Source of the DNA: Candidatus Methanimicrococcus labiotermitis | GTDB taxonomy: Archaea; Halobacteriota; Methanosarcinia; Methanosarcinales; Methanosarcinaceae | Direction: 5' to 3' | Length of the DNA: 43,757 nucleotides | Assembly (NCBI GenBank): GCA_009784005.1 | Contig: WRCE01000014.1 | Location: forward strand, 1-43,757 | Shown here: positions 9,454 to 18,571 of the stretch, in pieces | Position numbering within the stretch: the first letter of the stretch is position 1 | Layout of the letters: every line of letters starts with the position of its first letter | Notes under the pieces: generated by a model | Told to the model about the DNA's origin: nothing | Database searches by the model: none | Seen by the model: the letters and a program-made list of their open reading frames with translations, nothing else | Program-made: the position numbers and the translations under genes

Positions 9454-11379
9454 TTAAAACACATCATCCTGAGAATAACTTCTCCCGAAAATGATGGCGA
9501 GCTCTGCTTTTTGAAGTTCTCTGCCCAAATATCCGGCATGGCTCAACTCTGAAATCAAACCGTTGTCTAAAACTGTCTCAAGCATAAAGGCAGAATCTGT
9601 TCCGACGATAATCATTTTCGGATGGACCGCAACGATAACTCTTTGACCCGGCGTGCCTGCCGATTTCAATTTCTCAATTTCATCACGGCTCAGCAGACCG
9701 GAGAAATCATCCGATAAACGGGAAACGGATGTCACGCCGATGATAAAATTGCCGGCCTTGTCCGGTTTCCAGCCCCATTTCGTATCGGCCTTAAAAGACG
9801 GGCTCAATTTACCGGATAAAACGAAACACGAAGGCAGGGGCGTTATATCAGCGGATGAGGCGGGACAAGGCGCCGACACTCCCTCCACTTTTGCGTCCCC
9901 TATTTTTGATTCTCCGGATATGACTTCCCCCGTTATTATCTCCCTCGTATTTGTTTCTCCCGTTATTATCTCTTCATCTCTCAAATGTAAAAAGTCAAAC
10001 GCGCCGCCCTTGGAAATCAAAGAGAAATTGAAATCAGGCCGCTTCCTCTTTTCTTTCAGAACCAGTAAATCGGTTCCCAAGTCTTTGGGAGAAGAGCGCA
10101 AAAGGTTTGAAAGAAGCATCATGTCGGCGGCCGTCCTCAATTCGCGAACGGAGCCTTTGCCTTTGTCGCCGGCGTTCGGCGTAAAGAGGATGCTGCCGCC
10201 GCAATCATTCGAAAGCGCTGCCAAAAGTGCGTTCATGCCCACAGAATCGGCGTCAAACAATTCCGTGACGTTGCCCGCGCCGAATAAAATCGGGATATCG
10301 GGATGTTTTTTGTGAAAAGCGAAATAATCGGAAATCGAAGAGGTCATTCCGCAACCGGGAGGCGCCAAAATGATATCCGCGATAATTTTCAAAAAGCCGA
10401 GAGCCCGAGCCGAAACAATATTGGCTTCCAGTGATTCAAGTCTGTTTTTCTCGGAAAATAAATCAGGAATGATAACGACCGCTGTATTTTTTAAAAAAAC
10501 GGACGGGTCGGAAATTTCGAGAGAGGGATTAGCGCCGGATTCGCTGAATTTGCAGAATTTGACGGTTTTGCCGGATTCGACGGTTTTGCCGGATTCGACA
10601 GATTTACCGGATTCGTTGAATTCACTGAAAAGGCGGCTGAATTCTGAGAGGCTGTTCCCGTCTAAACTCAAAACCAAATCCGCGCCCGCCGAAATCCCCG
10701 CGATGATTTGCCGGAATTCGCCGGCATCAACGCTGACGGGAACAAAAGAGACGGATTTCGCGTGAGAAACGATATCAAAAACAACTTTTTCGTCGGCGTC
10801 GGGAGAAAAGCCCAAGTCAATCATATCGGCGCCTTCGCCGATTAAATGGTTGATTTCAGCTTCCAATTCCGAAAGGGTGAGCGATTCGGCTTGAACGATT
10901 TCAGCCAAAACTTTCATTCGGGTGTCGCCGCCGATCGAAACCGGCACCGGGAGACGGGGCGCGTTTCGAGTGCCGATGTGAAAAGCGGGCGCTTCATTTT
11001 CGGCGGCTTTTGCCAGCGTTTCTTGAGCCTTTTTCGCTTTTTCCATGAAAATCAGCTCGCACGCGGGTATCGTTTTTGAGAAAACGCCGGAAAGGAGAAC
11101 ATATGTCAAATCCGAGGCATGCTTGGGCCCCAAATAAACGGGACAGCCGATTACAACTTCCGCCCGCGAAAAATCAAATTTGGACAAACCCGAAACCAAA
11201 ACGGCGCCGTATTTGTTTTTAGAAAGCGGCGATGACATAAACCCCGCCGTTAACTTTTTCGGCGTAATAAGCGAAGCCGTAGCTGCCGGCAACTCTAAAA
11301 CATCAACATCCGAAAAACCGGAAACAGCCTTTGAAACCTTATCAAACGCCAGCCGGCCGGTAACAATGAGTATTTTCAT
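9454..11379 (-). CDS. dihydropteroate synthase-like protein of methanogens
   Basis: The 641-residue product matches what I know of the methanogen DHPS-related family, linked to tetrahydromethanopterin biosynthesis. An N-terminal domain of about 135 residues precedes a pterin-binding-like barrel that starts near 137 and includes a GADMIDLG segment near 182, the typical strand of DHPS enzymes. The barrel is interrupted at 252-275 by a low-complexity ESGK-type repeat, and a second Thr/Glu/Gly-rich stretch lies at 465-495. A GGAGAT ribosome site precedes the ATG. The natural substrate is not proven for this group, so the name stays general. It appears monocistronic. Confidence 0.85.
   Translation of the reverse strand: MKILIVTGRLAFDKVSKAVSGFSDVDVLELPAATASLITPKKLTAGFMSSPLSKNKYGAVLVSGLSKFDFSRAEVVIGCPVYLGPKHASDLTYVLLSGVFSKTIPACELIFMEKAKKAQETLAKAAENEAPAFHIGTRNAPRLPVPVSIGGDTRMKVLAEIVQAESLTLSELEAEINHLIGEGADMIDLGFSPDADEKVVFDIVSHAKSVSFVPVSVDAGEFRQIIAGISAGADLVLSLDGNSLSEFSRLFSEFNESGKSVESGKTVESGKTVKFCKFSESGANPSLEISDPSVFLKNTAVVIIPDLFSEKNRLESLEANIVSARALGFLKIIADIILAPPGCGMTSSISDYFAFHKKHPDIPILFGAGNVTELFDADSVGMNALLAALSNDCGGSILFTPNAGDKGKGSVRELRTAADMMLLSNLLRSSPKDLGTDLLVLKEKRKRPDFNFSLISKGGAFDFLHLRDEEIITGETNTREIITGEVISGESKIGDAKVEGVSAPCPASSADITPLPSCFVLSGKLSPSFKADTKWGWKPDKAGNFIIGVTSVSRLSDDFSGLLSRDEIEKLKSAGTPGQRVIVAVHPKMIIVGTDSAFMLETVLDNGLISELSHAGYLGRELQKAELAIIFGRSYSQDDVF
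10553..10622 (-). repeat. 18-bp coding repeat in the DHPS-like gene
   Basis: Roughly four 18-bp units (ccggattcgacggttttg type) encode hexapeptides of the ESGKTV kind within the barrel region. This is an in-frame expansion of the same style as the spacer minisatellites. Confidence 0.8.
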
Positions 11380-11457
11380 GAAATCTCCGTCTTTTGGATA
11401 CCATTCAAACCTTTTTGATATCAGATAATCTTGGTAATCTTGGATTTAAGATAATAT

Positions 11458-11643
11458 GAAAAGGAAATTAATAAACTTTTCAAGCAACGAGAAGGAAATT
11501 AATAAACTTTTCAAGCAACGAGAAGGAAATTGATAAACATTTCAAGCAACGAAAAGGAAATCAATAAACTATTCAAGCAACGAAAAGGAAATCAATAAAC
11601 TTTTCAAGCAACGAAAAGGAAATCAATAAACTTTTCAAGCGCT
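11458..11643. repeat. 31-bp tandem repeat, 6 units
   Basis: Six head-to-tail 31-bp units begin gaaaaggaaattaataaac. They have no spacers between them, so this is not a CRISPR array. It lies just upstream of the DHPS-like gene. Confidence 0.92.
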
Positions 11644-11671
11644 TGCAAACGAGGAAAAAATAAGAAAAAGG

Positions 11672-11724
11672 GAACGCCGTTTTTCCCGAAAAACCATTTC
11701 GGTTTTTTTCGAAATTCGGCGTTC
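11672..11724 (-). terminator. hairpin terminator for the 566-aa gene
   Basis: GAACGCCG (11672-11679) pairs with CGGCGTTC (11717-11724), and an inner stem pairs CGAAAAACC with GGTTTTTTTCG. On the minus strand it is followed by a T-rich tract, as expected for termination after the gene ending at 11864. Confidence 0.75.
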
Positions 11725-11863
11725 GTGTTCAGCGATTTTTATTTCGGTTTAGACAGATTTCTTCAATCCGGTTCAAGACAGATTTCTTCAATTCCGGTAT
11801 TTCGGCTTTGAATTTCTGTCTTTAACGGCTTTGTCCTTGATCTTTGTCTTACGGTTTTGTTTT

Positions 11864-13564
11864 TTATGCCCAGTCAAAAGATTGGACAGCTTTGATTCGG
11901 GATTCCGAATTCAAATACGTCAATTCTAAAAAGTCGCCTTCGTTGATTAAGACAACACGCGAGTCAGTTGCTGCGGATATGGCGTAGTAGATTGCGTTGC
12001 CGCTGAGCTTGACGTAATAGTGGGAATTGCCGTCAATCACAGCGACTCTGACATCTTCAACAGTTCCCGTGATTTGCGTGGTTTCCGATGGGGCGGATAT
12101 GCCCAGCGAATCCAATTTTCGGATGTAATCCTCTTCACAAAGGAGGACGGATGTTCCCGTTCCGACGATTTGGTACTGCTCCACGTTCACCATCGCGTAT
12201 TGCTTAACGAGGTTGGAGTTGTCTTTCATCGCCATGAAGTATGTCGGCTGTCCGTGGACGTTTAAGAGCAGCGGGAATGTCGCGATGTATCTCAGGTGCT
12301 GAAGCGCGCCTTCCGCCGACGCCATTGCCGAATACTCGTGAGCGCCTGCGATTTGGTAGTATTTGGACTCTTTGGTGCGCTGGTTAATCCAGACGAAACC
12401 GACGTTGGACTCATCGCCGCCGACGGAAGTGATGCCGGTATACATGTAAACGTCATCATTCATCGCCAAATAATTGTAGCCGTCCGTTGTCATCGTAACG
12501 CCCCTTTGGCCGAATATGGAGTTCAAAAACCCGCTGCCGTAGGCGCCGTAGTAATCGTACTGACGAATCAAAAGCTCGGCGCGGTAAACATTGTCCACCC
12601 ACTCCGGCACTTCCGAGAGAGAATAAAAGGCATGAGCGCCGGTCACTGCGTCAACGAGAACAATACCGTCGATATCGGTGCCGCCGAAAATGCCGATCTT
12701 TTTGACGACTTTCGGGCAAATCCAATACGGGTGCCCGTCTTCATCAATTTCCATAATCGGCCTTTCAAACATGTATGTCGGGTAGTTGAAACGGATGTGG
12801 CGGTCGAGTTTTCTGAAGAACAATTCGGATTGCGAATACTTAATACCGTTTCCTTCGCCCATCCGGACAACCTGCGCTTCCTGCGTCACCATGTCAATAG
12901 TGATATACGCCGGAATTCCTTCCTGATAATTGTTGAACCATTTGAAAATGTCGCCGTAAAGCAGCGGCGTGACTCGAACAGGCCGCCCGTTGTAGTTGAC
13001 CTGTACATAATCCCTTGACACTTCGAATTGCGATACCATATCCGCGAGCTCACCCATCTTCCTGTCACCGAGACGCTGAGCGGAGGCACGGTCAAGCCAC
13101 GGGATTTGGTCAAAGGAGAGTTCATCAATGTCTTCCTCAAAATTGCCCGGCTGGATATCAATCAAGCGGGTATAAGCGTCGGCGTGGAAAATCGGGCTTG
13201 ATGCCACGCTGCCGAAAATAACAATCGCCAAAAGAGCGCCCGCGATGTAGAGCGGAATTTTCTTCTCTTTTAATTTGGCCTTGGTCAAATACGGGTCTTT
13301 TTCAACATTAGAATAATCGTCCTCACGCTCCGTTGTGAAAACCACCCGTCCGTTTTCGTCCACCGTCTTTCGAAAGCCCAGATTTTTCATGTTCAGCATC
13401 GTTTGAACAACGAAATAAATGACGACCAAAGTAATCAGAAAGAAGTAGAAGTCAACCGACTGGTAATTTATAGCGGGGAGCGTAAAATAAAAATAAAACG
13501 AACCGAAAATCGCTGTCGCAATCATGCTGACAATGACTTGGGTTTTGTTATCCATCTTTTTCAT
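11864..13564 (-). CDS. large membrane-anchored protein of unknown function
   Basis: The 566-residue product has three predicted membrane helices near 9-29, 38-58 and 104-122, then a long outer domain of about 440 residues rich in aromatic residues. The helix-3 to ectodomain layout suggests a protein facing the outside of the cell. A GTDIDGIVLVDAVTG segment near the middle looks like a beta-propeller or periplasmic-type sensor strand, but I do not recognise the family. GGAG lies 9 nt before the first ATG, which supports this start over the Met at residue 4. It ends in a strong terminator and diverges from the AAA+ ATPase gene. Confidence 0.85.
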   Translation of the reverse strand: MKKMDNKTQVIVSMIATAIFGSFYFYFTLPAINYQSVDFYFFLITLVVIYFVVQTMLNMKNLGFRKTVDENGRVVFTTEREDDYSNVEKDPYLTKAKLKEKKIPLYIAGALLAIVIFGSVASSPIFHADAYTRLIDIQPGNFEEDIDELSFDQIPWLDRASAQRLGDRKMGELADMVSQFEVSRDYVQVNYNGRPVRVTPLLYGDIFKWFNNYQEGIPAYITIDMVTQEAQVVRMGEGNGIKYSQSELFFRKLDRHIRFNYPTYMFERPIMEIDEDGHPYWICPKVVKKIGIFGGTDIDGIVLVDAVTGAHAFYSLSEVPEWVDNVYRAELLIRQYDYYGAYGSGFLNSIFGQRGVTMTTDGYNYLAMNDDVYMYTGITSVGGDESNVGFVWINQRTKESKYYQIAGAHEYSAMASAEGALQHLRYIATFPLLLNVHGQPTYFMAMKDNSNLVKQYAMVNVEQYQIVGTGTSVLLCEEDYIRKLDSLGISAPSETTQITGTVEDVRVAVIDGNSHYYVKLSGNAIYYAISAATDSRVVLINEGDFLELTYLNSESRIKAVQSFDWA

Positions 13565-13961
13565 TTTTATGTACTCCGTTGCGGTTTCAATAACATTTTA
13601 GTTTGGATGAGAAATCCCGGTGAATGAAAGCGGGAATATAATAAAAAGGCTTCTTTTTGTCCATTTCAATTTCAGATTTTAAAACCCATTTGTCATTATT
13701 TCTCAAATAATTTTTTTAGGTTTATAACTCTATTCGGATAAGTTTAATAGCCTTATGAAAATATAAGCCCTTGATGTTCATATTTCACAGCTGAATTCAT
13801 TGTTGAGTTCATTGTTGATTAAATCATTGGTCTCATCGTTGTTGATTACAGCGTTGTTGATTAACGTTGTTGATTAACGCTATTGATTGACAGTGTTGTT
13901 GATCCAATCACTGAACCGTTTGTGAATTTTTTATCTCATAAAAACGTAATGAGTTGATATA
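13565..13961. other. 397-bp divergent promoter region
   Basis: The region separates two divergent genes and should hold both promoters. From about 13797 to 13905 there is a degenerate repeat based on gttgttgattaac. A TTTTTTATC stretch at 13927-13935 lies about 30 nt before the AAA+ start and may be its TATA box, giving a very short or absent leader. Confidence 0.55.
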
Positions 13962-15089
13962 ATGCGCGCCCCTCAAAAATCAAGTTCAAAAATGAATTTT
14001 GATGATAACCCCTATTTTGAAGGTTCCGGTACCGAATTCGCCCGCGAGGTCGTTTTGAAACCGGCAGGGTACCCGCTCATCGGGCTCATTGACGATGACC
14101 CGTTCATTGATGACACGGATTTGTTTGAAGCTTACATCCGTGACCAGTGGGAAGGCTGGGAAGTTCGGGAAGGCATGTATCTCTTTGACCGCGAACTGTT
14201 CAAAGGATTTGCCTACCGCGTTGTTTATGTTTTCCCCGAAGGTTTTGCCATCGGTCCCGAAACGAAAGTGATGATTGCGCCGTCGGCGTCAAAAACCGAA
14301 TCCGCCGAAAAGCAGCAAAAAGCGCTCATCCCGTTTGACGATGTCATCGGCCAAGAGGCCGCCAAAAAGAAGTGCCGCCTCATCGAGCGCTTTTTGGATG
14401 ACCCCGAAGCGTTCGGGAAATGGGCGCCGCGCAATGTTTTATTCCACGGCCCGTCAGGCACCGGCAAAACAATGCTGGCAAAAGCGCTGGCAAGCAAAGC
14501 GGATGTTCCGCTCATTCCCGTCAAAGCGACGCAGCTGATTGGCGAATATGTCGGCGAAGGGTCGCGCCAGATTCATGATTTATATGACCGCGCCGAAGAG
14601 CTGGCGCCGTGTATCATTTTCATCGACGAAATCGACGCGATTGCGCTTGACCGCAAGTTTCAGGAACTTCGCGGCGACGTCGTGGAAATTGTCAACGCGC
14701 TGATTGCCGAAATGGACGGTTTGTCCGAGCGAAAAGGCGTTTGCACAATCGGTTCCACCAACCGCGTCCAATCACTTGACCCCGCTGTCAGAAGCCGCTT
14801 TGAAGAAGAAATCGTCTTTGTCCTGCCCGACACGGAAGAAGTGGAACAGATCCTGACTTTGAACTTGAAAACATTCCCCCTCCCTGTTGACCCCGCGTTC
14901 AACGTCAAGCGTTTCTCAAGAGAAGCCGCCGGCCTTTCCGGCCGCGACCTGACGGATAAAGTCTTAAAAACGGCGCTGCACCGCGCAATAATCGAAGATG
15001 AAACCTATGTGAAAGCGGAATACTTCGACAACGCTCTTTCCGAGCTGAAAAAGGCGGGCCCTGATGACTGTCAGCAATTCTATGCTTAA
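13962..15089 (+). CDS. AAA+ ATPase, short proteasome-activator-like type
   Basis: The 375-residue soluble protein has one AAA module: Walker A GPSGTGKT at 163-170, Walker B IIFIDEID at 218-225, and arginine-finger candidates Arg277 and Arg279 in the DPAVRSRF segment. The N-terminal 120 residues are not the coiled-coil/OB domain of PAN, so it is one of the short euryarchaeal AAA ATPases resembling 26S regulatory subunits. It probably remodels or unfolds a protein partner by ATP hydrolysis. The start at 13962 has no strong ribosome site; Met11 is an alternative. The last seven codons and stop form the first unit of a tandem repeat that continues downstream. Confidence 0.9.
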   Translation: MRAPQKSSSKMNFDDNPYFEGSGTEFAREVVLKPAGYPLIGLIDDDPFIDDTDLFEAYIRDQWEGWEVREGMYLFDRELFKGFAYRVVYVFPEGFAIGPETKVMIAPSASKTESAEKQQKALIPFDDVIGQEAAKKKCRLIERFLDDPEAFGKWAPRNVLFHGPSGTGKTMLAKALASKADVPLIPVKATQLIGEYVGEGSRQIHDLYDRAEELAPCIIFIDEIDAIALDRKFQELRGDVVEIVNALIAEMDGLSERKGVCTIGSTNRVQSLDPAVRSRFEEEIVFVLPDTEEVEQILTLNLKTFPLPVDPAFNVKRFSREAAGLSGRDLTDKVLKTALHRAIIEDETYVKAEYFDNALSELKKAGPDDCQQFYA

Positions 15090-15153
15090 TTGTCAGCAAT
15101 TATGCATAACTGTCAGCAGTTCTATGCTTAACTGTCAGCAATTCTATGCTTAA
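15068..15153 (+). repeat. 22-bp tandem repeat starting inside the ATPase 3' end
   Basis: Units at 15068-15089, 15090-15109, 15110-15131 and 15132-15153 share ctgtcagcaattctatgcttaa; units 1 and 4 are identical. The first unit contains the ATPase's last codons and its TAA stop (15087-15089), so the downstream copies are amplified gene ends. Confidence 0.95.
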
Positions 15154-15251
15154 CGATTATTAAAATTAAAACAGCAGACGCGGATTTTTCCTTTTGCCTT
15201 TGTCTTTTGCCTTAATTTTTGAGGCGCATGGAAAAACCGCCGATGCTTTCG

Positions 15252-15279
15252 TGAGCGCCTTTGGCGCTCATCTGTTTTT
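15252..15279 (+). terminator. hairpin terminator after the AAA+ gene
   Basis: TGAGCGCC and GGCGCTCA form a perfect 8-bp stem with a TTT loop, followed by tctgttttta on the plus strand. Confidence 0.8.
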
Positions 15280-15345
15280 ATTAAAAATTCTGACTTGTTG
15301 AACGGAGTGGCTGACGCATCCTGCCTTTCTTATGGTGTTTTTGTG

Positions 15346-15860
15346 TTTGGCAACTGACCAATTGGCAACTGACCAATTGGCAACTGACCATTTGACAACT
15401 GACCAATTGGCAACTGACCAATTGGCAACTGTCCAATTGGCAACTAACCAATTGGCAACTGACCATTTGGCAACTGTCCAATTGGCAATCTGTCCACTTG
15501 GCACCTGCCCACTTGGCACCTGCCCACTTGGTACCTGCCCACTTGGCAACTGACCACTTGGCAACAGACCAATTGGCAACAGACCAATTGGCAATCTGTC
15601 CAATTGGCAATCTGTCAATTGGCAATCTGTCCAATTGGCAATCTGTCCAATTGGCAATCTGTCCAATTGGCAATCTGTCCAATTGGCAACTGACCAATTG
15701 GCAACTGACCAATTAGCAATCTGACCAATTGGCAATCTGTCCAATTGGCAATCTGCCCACTTGGCACCTGCCCACTTGGCACCTGCCCGCTTGGCACCTG
15801 CCAGCTTGGCACCTGCCAGCTTGGCAACTATCCTATCCACTTGGCAATCTGCCAACTTGG
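15346..15860. repeat. 15-16 bp satellite, about 33 units
   Basis: Over 500 bp of units of the type ccaattggcaactga, shifting to ccaattggcaatctgt and cccacttggcacctg sub-families, form blocks of like units. The unit holds the palindromic core CCAATTGG. Open frames exist on both strands only because the repeat lacks stops; they encode Trp/Asn/Gln-rich monotony without a ribosome site. Confidence 0.93.
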
Positions 15861-15995
15861 CAACTGCCCTGTCAATTCTCTTTCAAACCTGTGAAAAAAG
15901 AGGCGTGCCGCTATTTAAATATTGAAAAAAGAAAAAAAGGAAAAAAAGAAAAGAAAAAAGGAAAAGAGGGTTTTCCGAAATTTTCTTTCCGATGG

Positions 15996-16757
15996 TTAGT
16001 GATGTTCTTCTTCGTTGATGACTTCAACAACGGGGCTGTCGAGATATTCTTTGCCGTCGATGAAAATCGATTTCCAGTACTTGAACACCTTGGAGTCAAA
16101 CTCCAAAATGAAAGCGTGGCAAATCAATTCAAAGATAAAGAAGTATGTCAAAGCCAAGTGCAGCCAGCGGGCGAATTGAAGACCGTTCATATTCAGAATC
16201 GGTGAGAACCAGCCGAAAATTGTTGTCAGCCAGTAGGCGATCGGGAGACCGAAAAAGGCCCAATCGACCTTGTAAAGAACGATTCCGGTAATGAAGATCA
16301 GGAAGATACACATACCTTCAACCACGATGAAAATTTTAAACATCGGGTGAAGTTTTGTCTTGTAGTGGCCCGTCGCTTGGTTGTAAACCGTAAACGCGGG
16401 ATACTTTTCCTGCTTGCCGAAGAAGTTGAGAATCATCCCCTTCAAACGGCGGAAGTCTTCCATGTTGAAGATATAACTGTAGTAGAAGTGCCGGACAATG
16501 CCTTTGATGCCGCCTTCCTGCCATCCGTGTGAAAGAATTCCGTACGGAACCAAACACCAGTTGGTCAAAATCAAGACCGGGACCATAATCATATGCAAAA
16601 GCCGGGCATTATGGAATGTCATAATGTCCCAGCCGAAGTAAATGACAAGGCCGGTAAAGATAAGGACCAGCATCGCAATGGCGTGGAAAGTGTGCGTCCA
16701 GCGCTCAAGCCAGTTGTAGCGTTCGACGGTTTTGGTTTTCTGTGCGTTTGATGACAT
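15996..16757 (-). CDS. vhtC: methanophenazine-reducing hydrogenase, cytochrome b subunit
   Basis: The 253-residue integral membrane protein is the b-type cytochrome of the Vht/Vho hydrogenase. It has about five helices and conserved His in them (His22, His25, His55, His200, His214) as haem-ligand candidates. It takes electrons from the small subunit and reduces methanophenazine in the membrane. The ATG lies 14 bp after the vhtA stop, with GGGGG 8 nt upstream, so it is translated from the vhtGAC mRNA. The C-terminus is His/Glu-rich. A vhtD protease gene, which follows vhtC in some Methanosarcina operons, is not present here. Confidence 0.93.
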   Translation of the reverse strand: MSSNAQKTKTVERYNWLERWTHTFHAIAMLVLIFTGLVIYFGWDIMTFHNARLLHMIMVPVLILTNWCLVPYGILSHGWQEGGIKGIVRHFYYSYIFNMEDFRRLKGMILNFFGKQEKYPAFTVYNQATGHYKTKLHPMFKIFIVVEGMCIFLIFITGIVLYKVDWAFFGLPIAYWLTTIFGWFSPILNMNGLQFARWLHLALTYFFIFELICHAFILEFDSKVFKYWKSIFIDGKEYLDSPVVEVINEEEHH

Positions 16758-16771
16758 TTAGAAAACCCCCA

Positions 16772-18565
16772 TCACAACAAATCATAACTTCTCGGAGCAT
16801 TCTTTCCTGTTGCATCAATTGTGTGAACGGAGCAGGCGATACACGGGTCGTAGGAACGGCCGACGTGGAGGATGGCAATCGGATTGGAGAAATCCGCGCC
16901 GCCGATGTTGTCAACGCCTGAGATGGCATTGCCGACAAGAGCCTGTTCAACGGGACACGGGAGACCGTTTTCGTCACGCGGGCCCAAGTTCCAAGTACTC
17001 GGAACAATTGCTTGATAATTCTTGACTTTGCCTTTGGCGTCGCCGCTGATCCAGTGACCGAGCGCGCCGCGGGGCGCTTCCCAAATACCGATACCTTGAC
17101 GGTTTCTGGCAGCTCTCAGGTCAAGAGGTGTCGCGAACGGCTTTGCCGGGTCGATATCGGTCAGCCAATTGACAATTTCATAAGCGAGGATAGCCGTTTC
17201 GTGCATTCTGGCAAGCATTCTGGTGTAGACGTTTGCCGGGGAAAGACCTGCGCTTGCGTAAGCCTGAGCAATACCTGTCACCAACGGGTCCTGAGCCACA
17301 ATCATACGCGCCAGCGGGCCGACTTCTGCGGCAATGCCGTCGTAGCGCGGCGCTTTCATCCAGCTGTATTTCTCAGTCGGACCGGCGTTCAAGTCAATCT
17401 TGTTGTGGTCGGCGAGCGGAACGGTTGTACCGTCATACGGGTGTCTGGAAGGCACAGAGTCCTCATAAAAGGCGCACTGAATGCTTTCTGTAATTTTGGT
17501 GGTGTCCAAGTCCTCAAACTTCAAATCGCCGGAAACGACGCCTGATGAAAAGAATCTTTCACCGGTGGGGCTTTCGGGGGTGTAACCGTCTTGGCCGCGT
17601 TTGTAGTAGGCGCCGTAAGAGAGGAAGCAGATTTTGTCAGGGTCGGTGTAGCCGCCGAGTTTGTCAAGTCTTAAACTGGCCGGAAGGCCGAGGATCTTTT
17701 CACCGATAAGTTCGGAACCAAACGCCGCGTAGAGTTCAACATCTTTCCAGCCGTTTTCGCGGGAGAAGTCGTTGTCTGTTGTCTTGCTGACCAAACTCGC
17801 CAAGTGGTCCGTCACGAATTTAACGGCCGCGTCGGGTGACTTTGCATAGGCCGTGTTCTGAACCCATGTTTCAAGCGGAACGCCGAGCGTGTAATTTTGG
17901 ACGAATTCCAAGACTTTCAAATAGTGAGCCGCCGCTTTTGTGATTTCACCGAGTCCGGGGTCGCATGTCACGCCGCCGGCAACGGTAACTGCCTGATGGG
18001 GCATTTTGCCGCCAAAGAGGGCGATTGCTTCTTGAAGTCTCTTCTTTTCGGGGATAGCGTTTAAGTAGCCGCTGCCGACCGGAACGGGGACGCCGTCAAT
18101 CTTGTAGCTGAGCGGCGCGAATCTGCCGAGAAGTTCTTTCCAAATGGCTTCGCCGGTTGCGCCCAAACTAAGTTCGGGACCGGTCAAAACGTCTCTGTAT
18201 CTCGGGTTGGCCAAGTCGGGGCCGAATAAAATGTAGATGTGCGTCGCGTGGCTGGCAATGGTGTTGCTTGCCTGAATAAAGTTTCTGACGGCCAGCGCGT
18301 TTTGAGGAACGCTTTCGGCAACGCCGTAAAGGTCGTCAAGCGCGTTTGTCGCGGTCATTGAGTGTGAAATCGGACAGACACCGCAGATTCTGGCAACGTG
18401 AAGGGACGCGTCTCTGGGGTCTTTGCCCTGGAGCATGCGTTCAAAGCCGCGGAAAAGCATACCGCCGCTCTGCGCGGAAGTGATAATGCCATTGGCGTCA
18501 ACTTCAGCCATGACTTTCATGTGGCCTTCAATTCTTGTTAAGGGGTCAACTGTAACTTTAACCAT
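16772..18565 (-). CDS. vhtA: methanophenazine-reducing hydrogenase, large [NiFe] subunit
   Basis: The 597-residue catalytic subunit binds the Ni-Fe centre. The L1 motif RICGVCP has Cys61 and Cys64; the L5 motif DPCIACSVH has Cys575 and Cys578 with His581. Sixteen residues follow His581, the usual tail removed by a maturation endopeptidase after nickel insertion, so this is the precursor form. It oxidises H2 outside the cell membrane after export with the Tat-bearing small subunit. The AAGGAGAAGTGAT ribosome site overlaps the end of vhtG; the two genes are 6 bp apart. All four metal-binding Cys are present, so it should be active. Confidence 0.97.
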   Translation of the reverse strand: MVKVTVDPLTRIEGHMKVMAEVDANGIITSAQSGGMLFRGFERMLQGKDPRDASLHVARICGVCPISHSMTATNALDDLYGVAESVPQNALAVRNFIQASNTIASHATHIYILFGPDLANPRYRDVLTGPELSLGATGEAIWKELLGRFAPLSYKIDGVPVPVGSGYLNAIPEKKRLQEAIALFGGKMPHQAVTVAGGVTCDPGLGEITKAAAHYLKVLEFVQNYTLGVPLETWVQNTAYAKSPDAAVKFVTDHLASLVSKTTDNDFSRENGWKDVELYAAFGSELIGEKILGLPASLRLDKLGGYTDPDKICFLSYGAYYKRGQDGYTPESPTGERFFSSGVVSGDLKFEDLDTTKITESIQCAFYEDSVPSRHPYDGTTVPLADHNKIDLNAGPTEKYSWMKAPRYDGIAAEVGPLARMIVAQDPLVTGIAQAYASAGLSPANVYTRMLARMHETAILAYEIVNWLTDIDPAKPFATPLDLRAARNRQGIGIWEAPRGALGHWISGDAKGKVKNYQAIVPSTWNLGPRDENGLPCPVEQALVGNAISGVDNIGGADFSNPIAILHVGRSYDPCIACSVHTIDATGKNAPRSYDLL

Positions 18566-18571
18566 TTTTCA

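Larger units (their letters stand above)
11380..11863. other. 484-bp spacer: repeat array and terminator
   Basis: It holds a 31-bp tandem array (11458-11643), the terminator of the downstream 566-residue gene (11672-11724) and short agacagatttcttcaat direct repeats (11751-11793). No gene is supported. Confidence 0.75.
15090..15995. other. 906-bp convergent spacer
   Basis: It contains the end of the 22-bp array, a terminator hairpin (15252-15279), an unexplained segment at 15280-15345, the large satellite (15346-15860) and an A-rich tract (15890-15970) just after vhtC. No gene is supported. Confidence 0.7.

Noticed and set aside
9146-9494. Plus-strand frames rich in Ser/Gln/Tyr
   Set aside because: They are translations of the 10-11 bp minisatellite without any conserved sequence or start signal.
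11458-11643. Possible CRISPR array
   Set aside because: The 31-bp units are contiguous with no unique spacers, and no cas gene is in the window.
15268-15855. Long minus-strand open frame of 195 codons in the satellite, and several shorter ones on both strands
   Set aside because: The frames are pure translations of the 15-16 bp repeat, lack a ribosome site and overlap each other in different frames.
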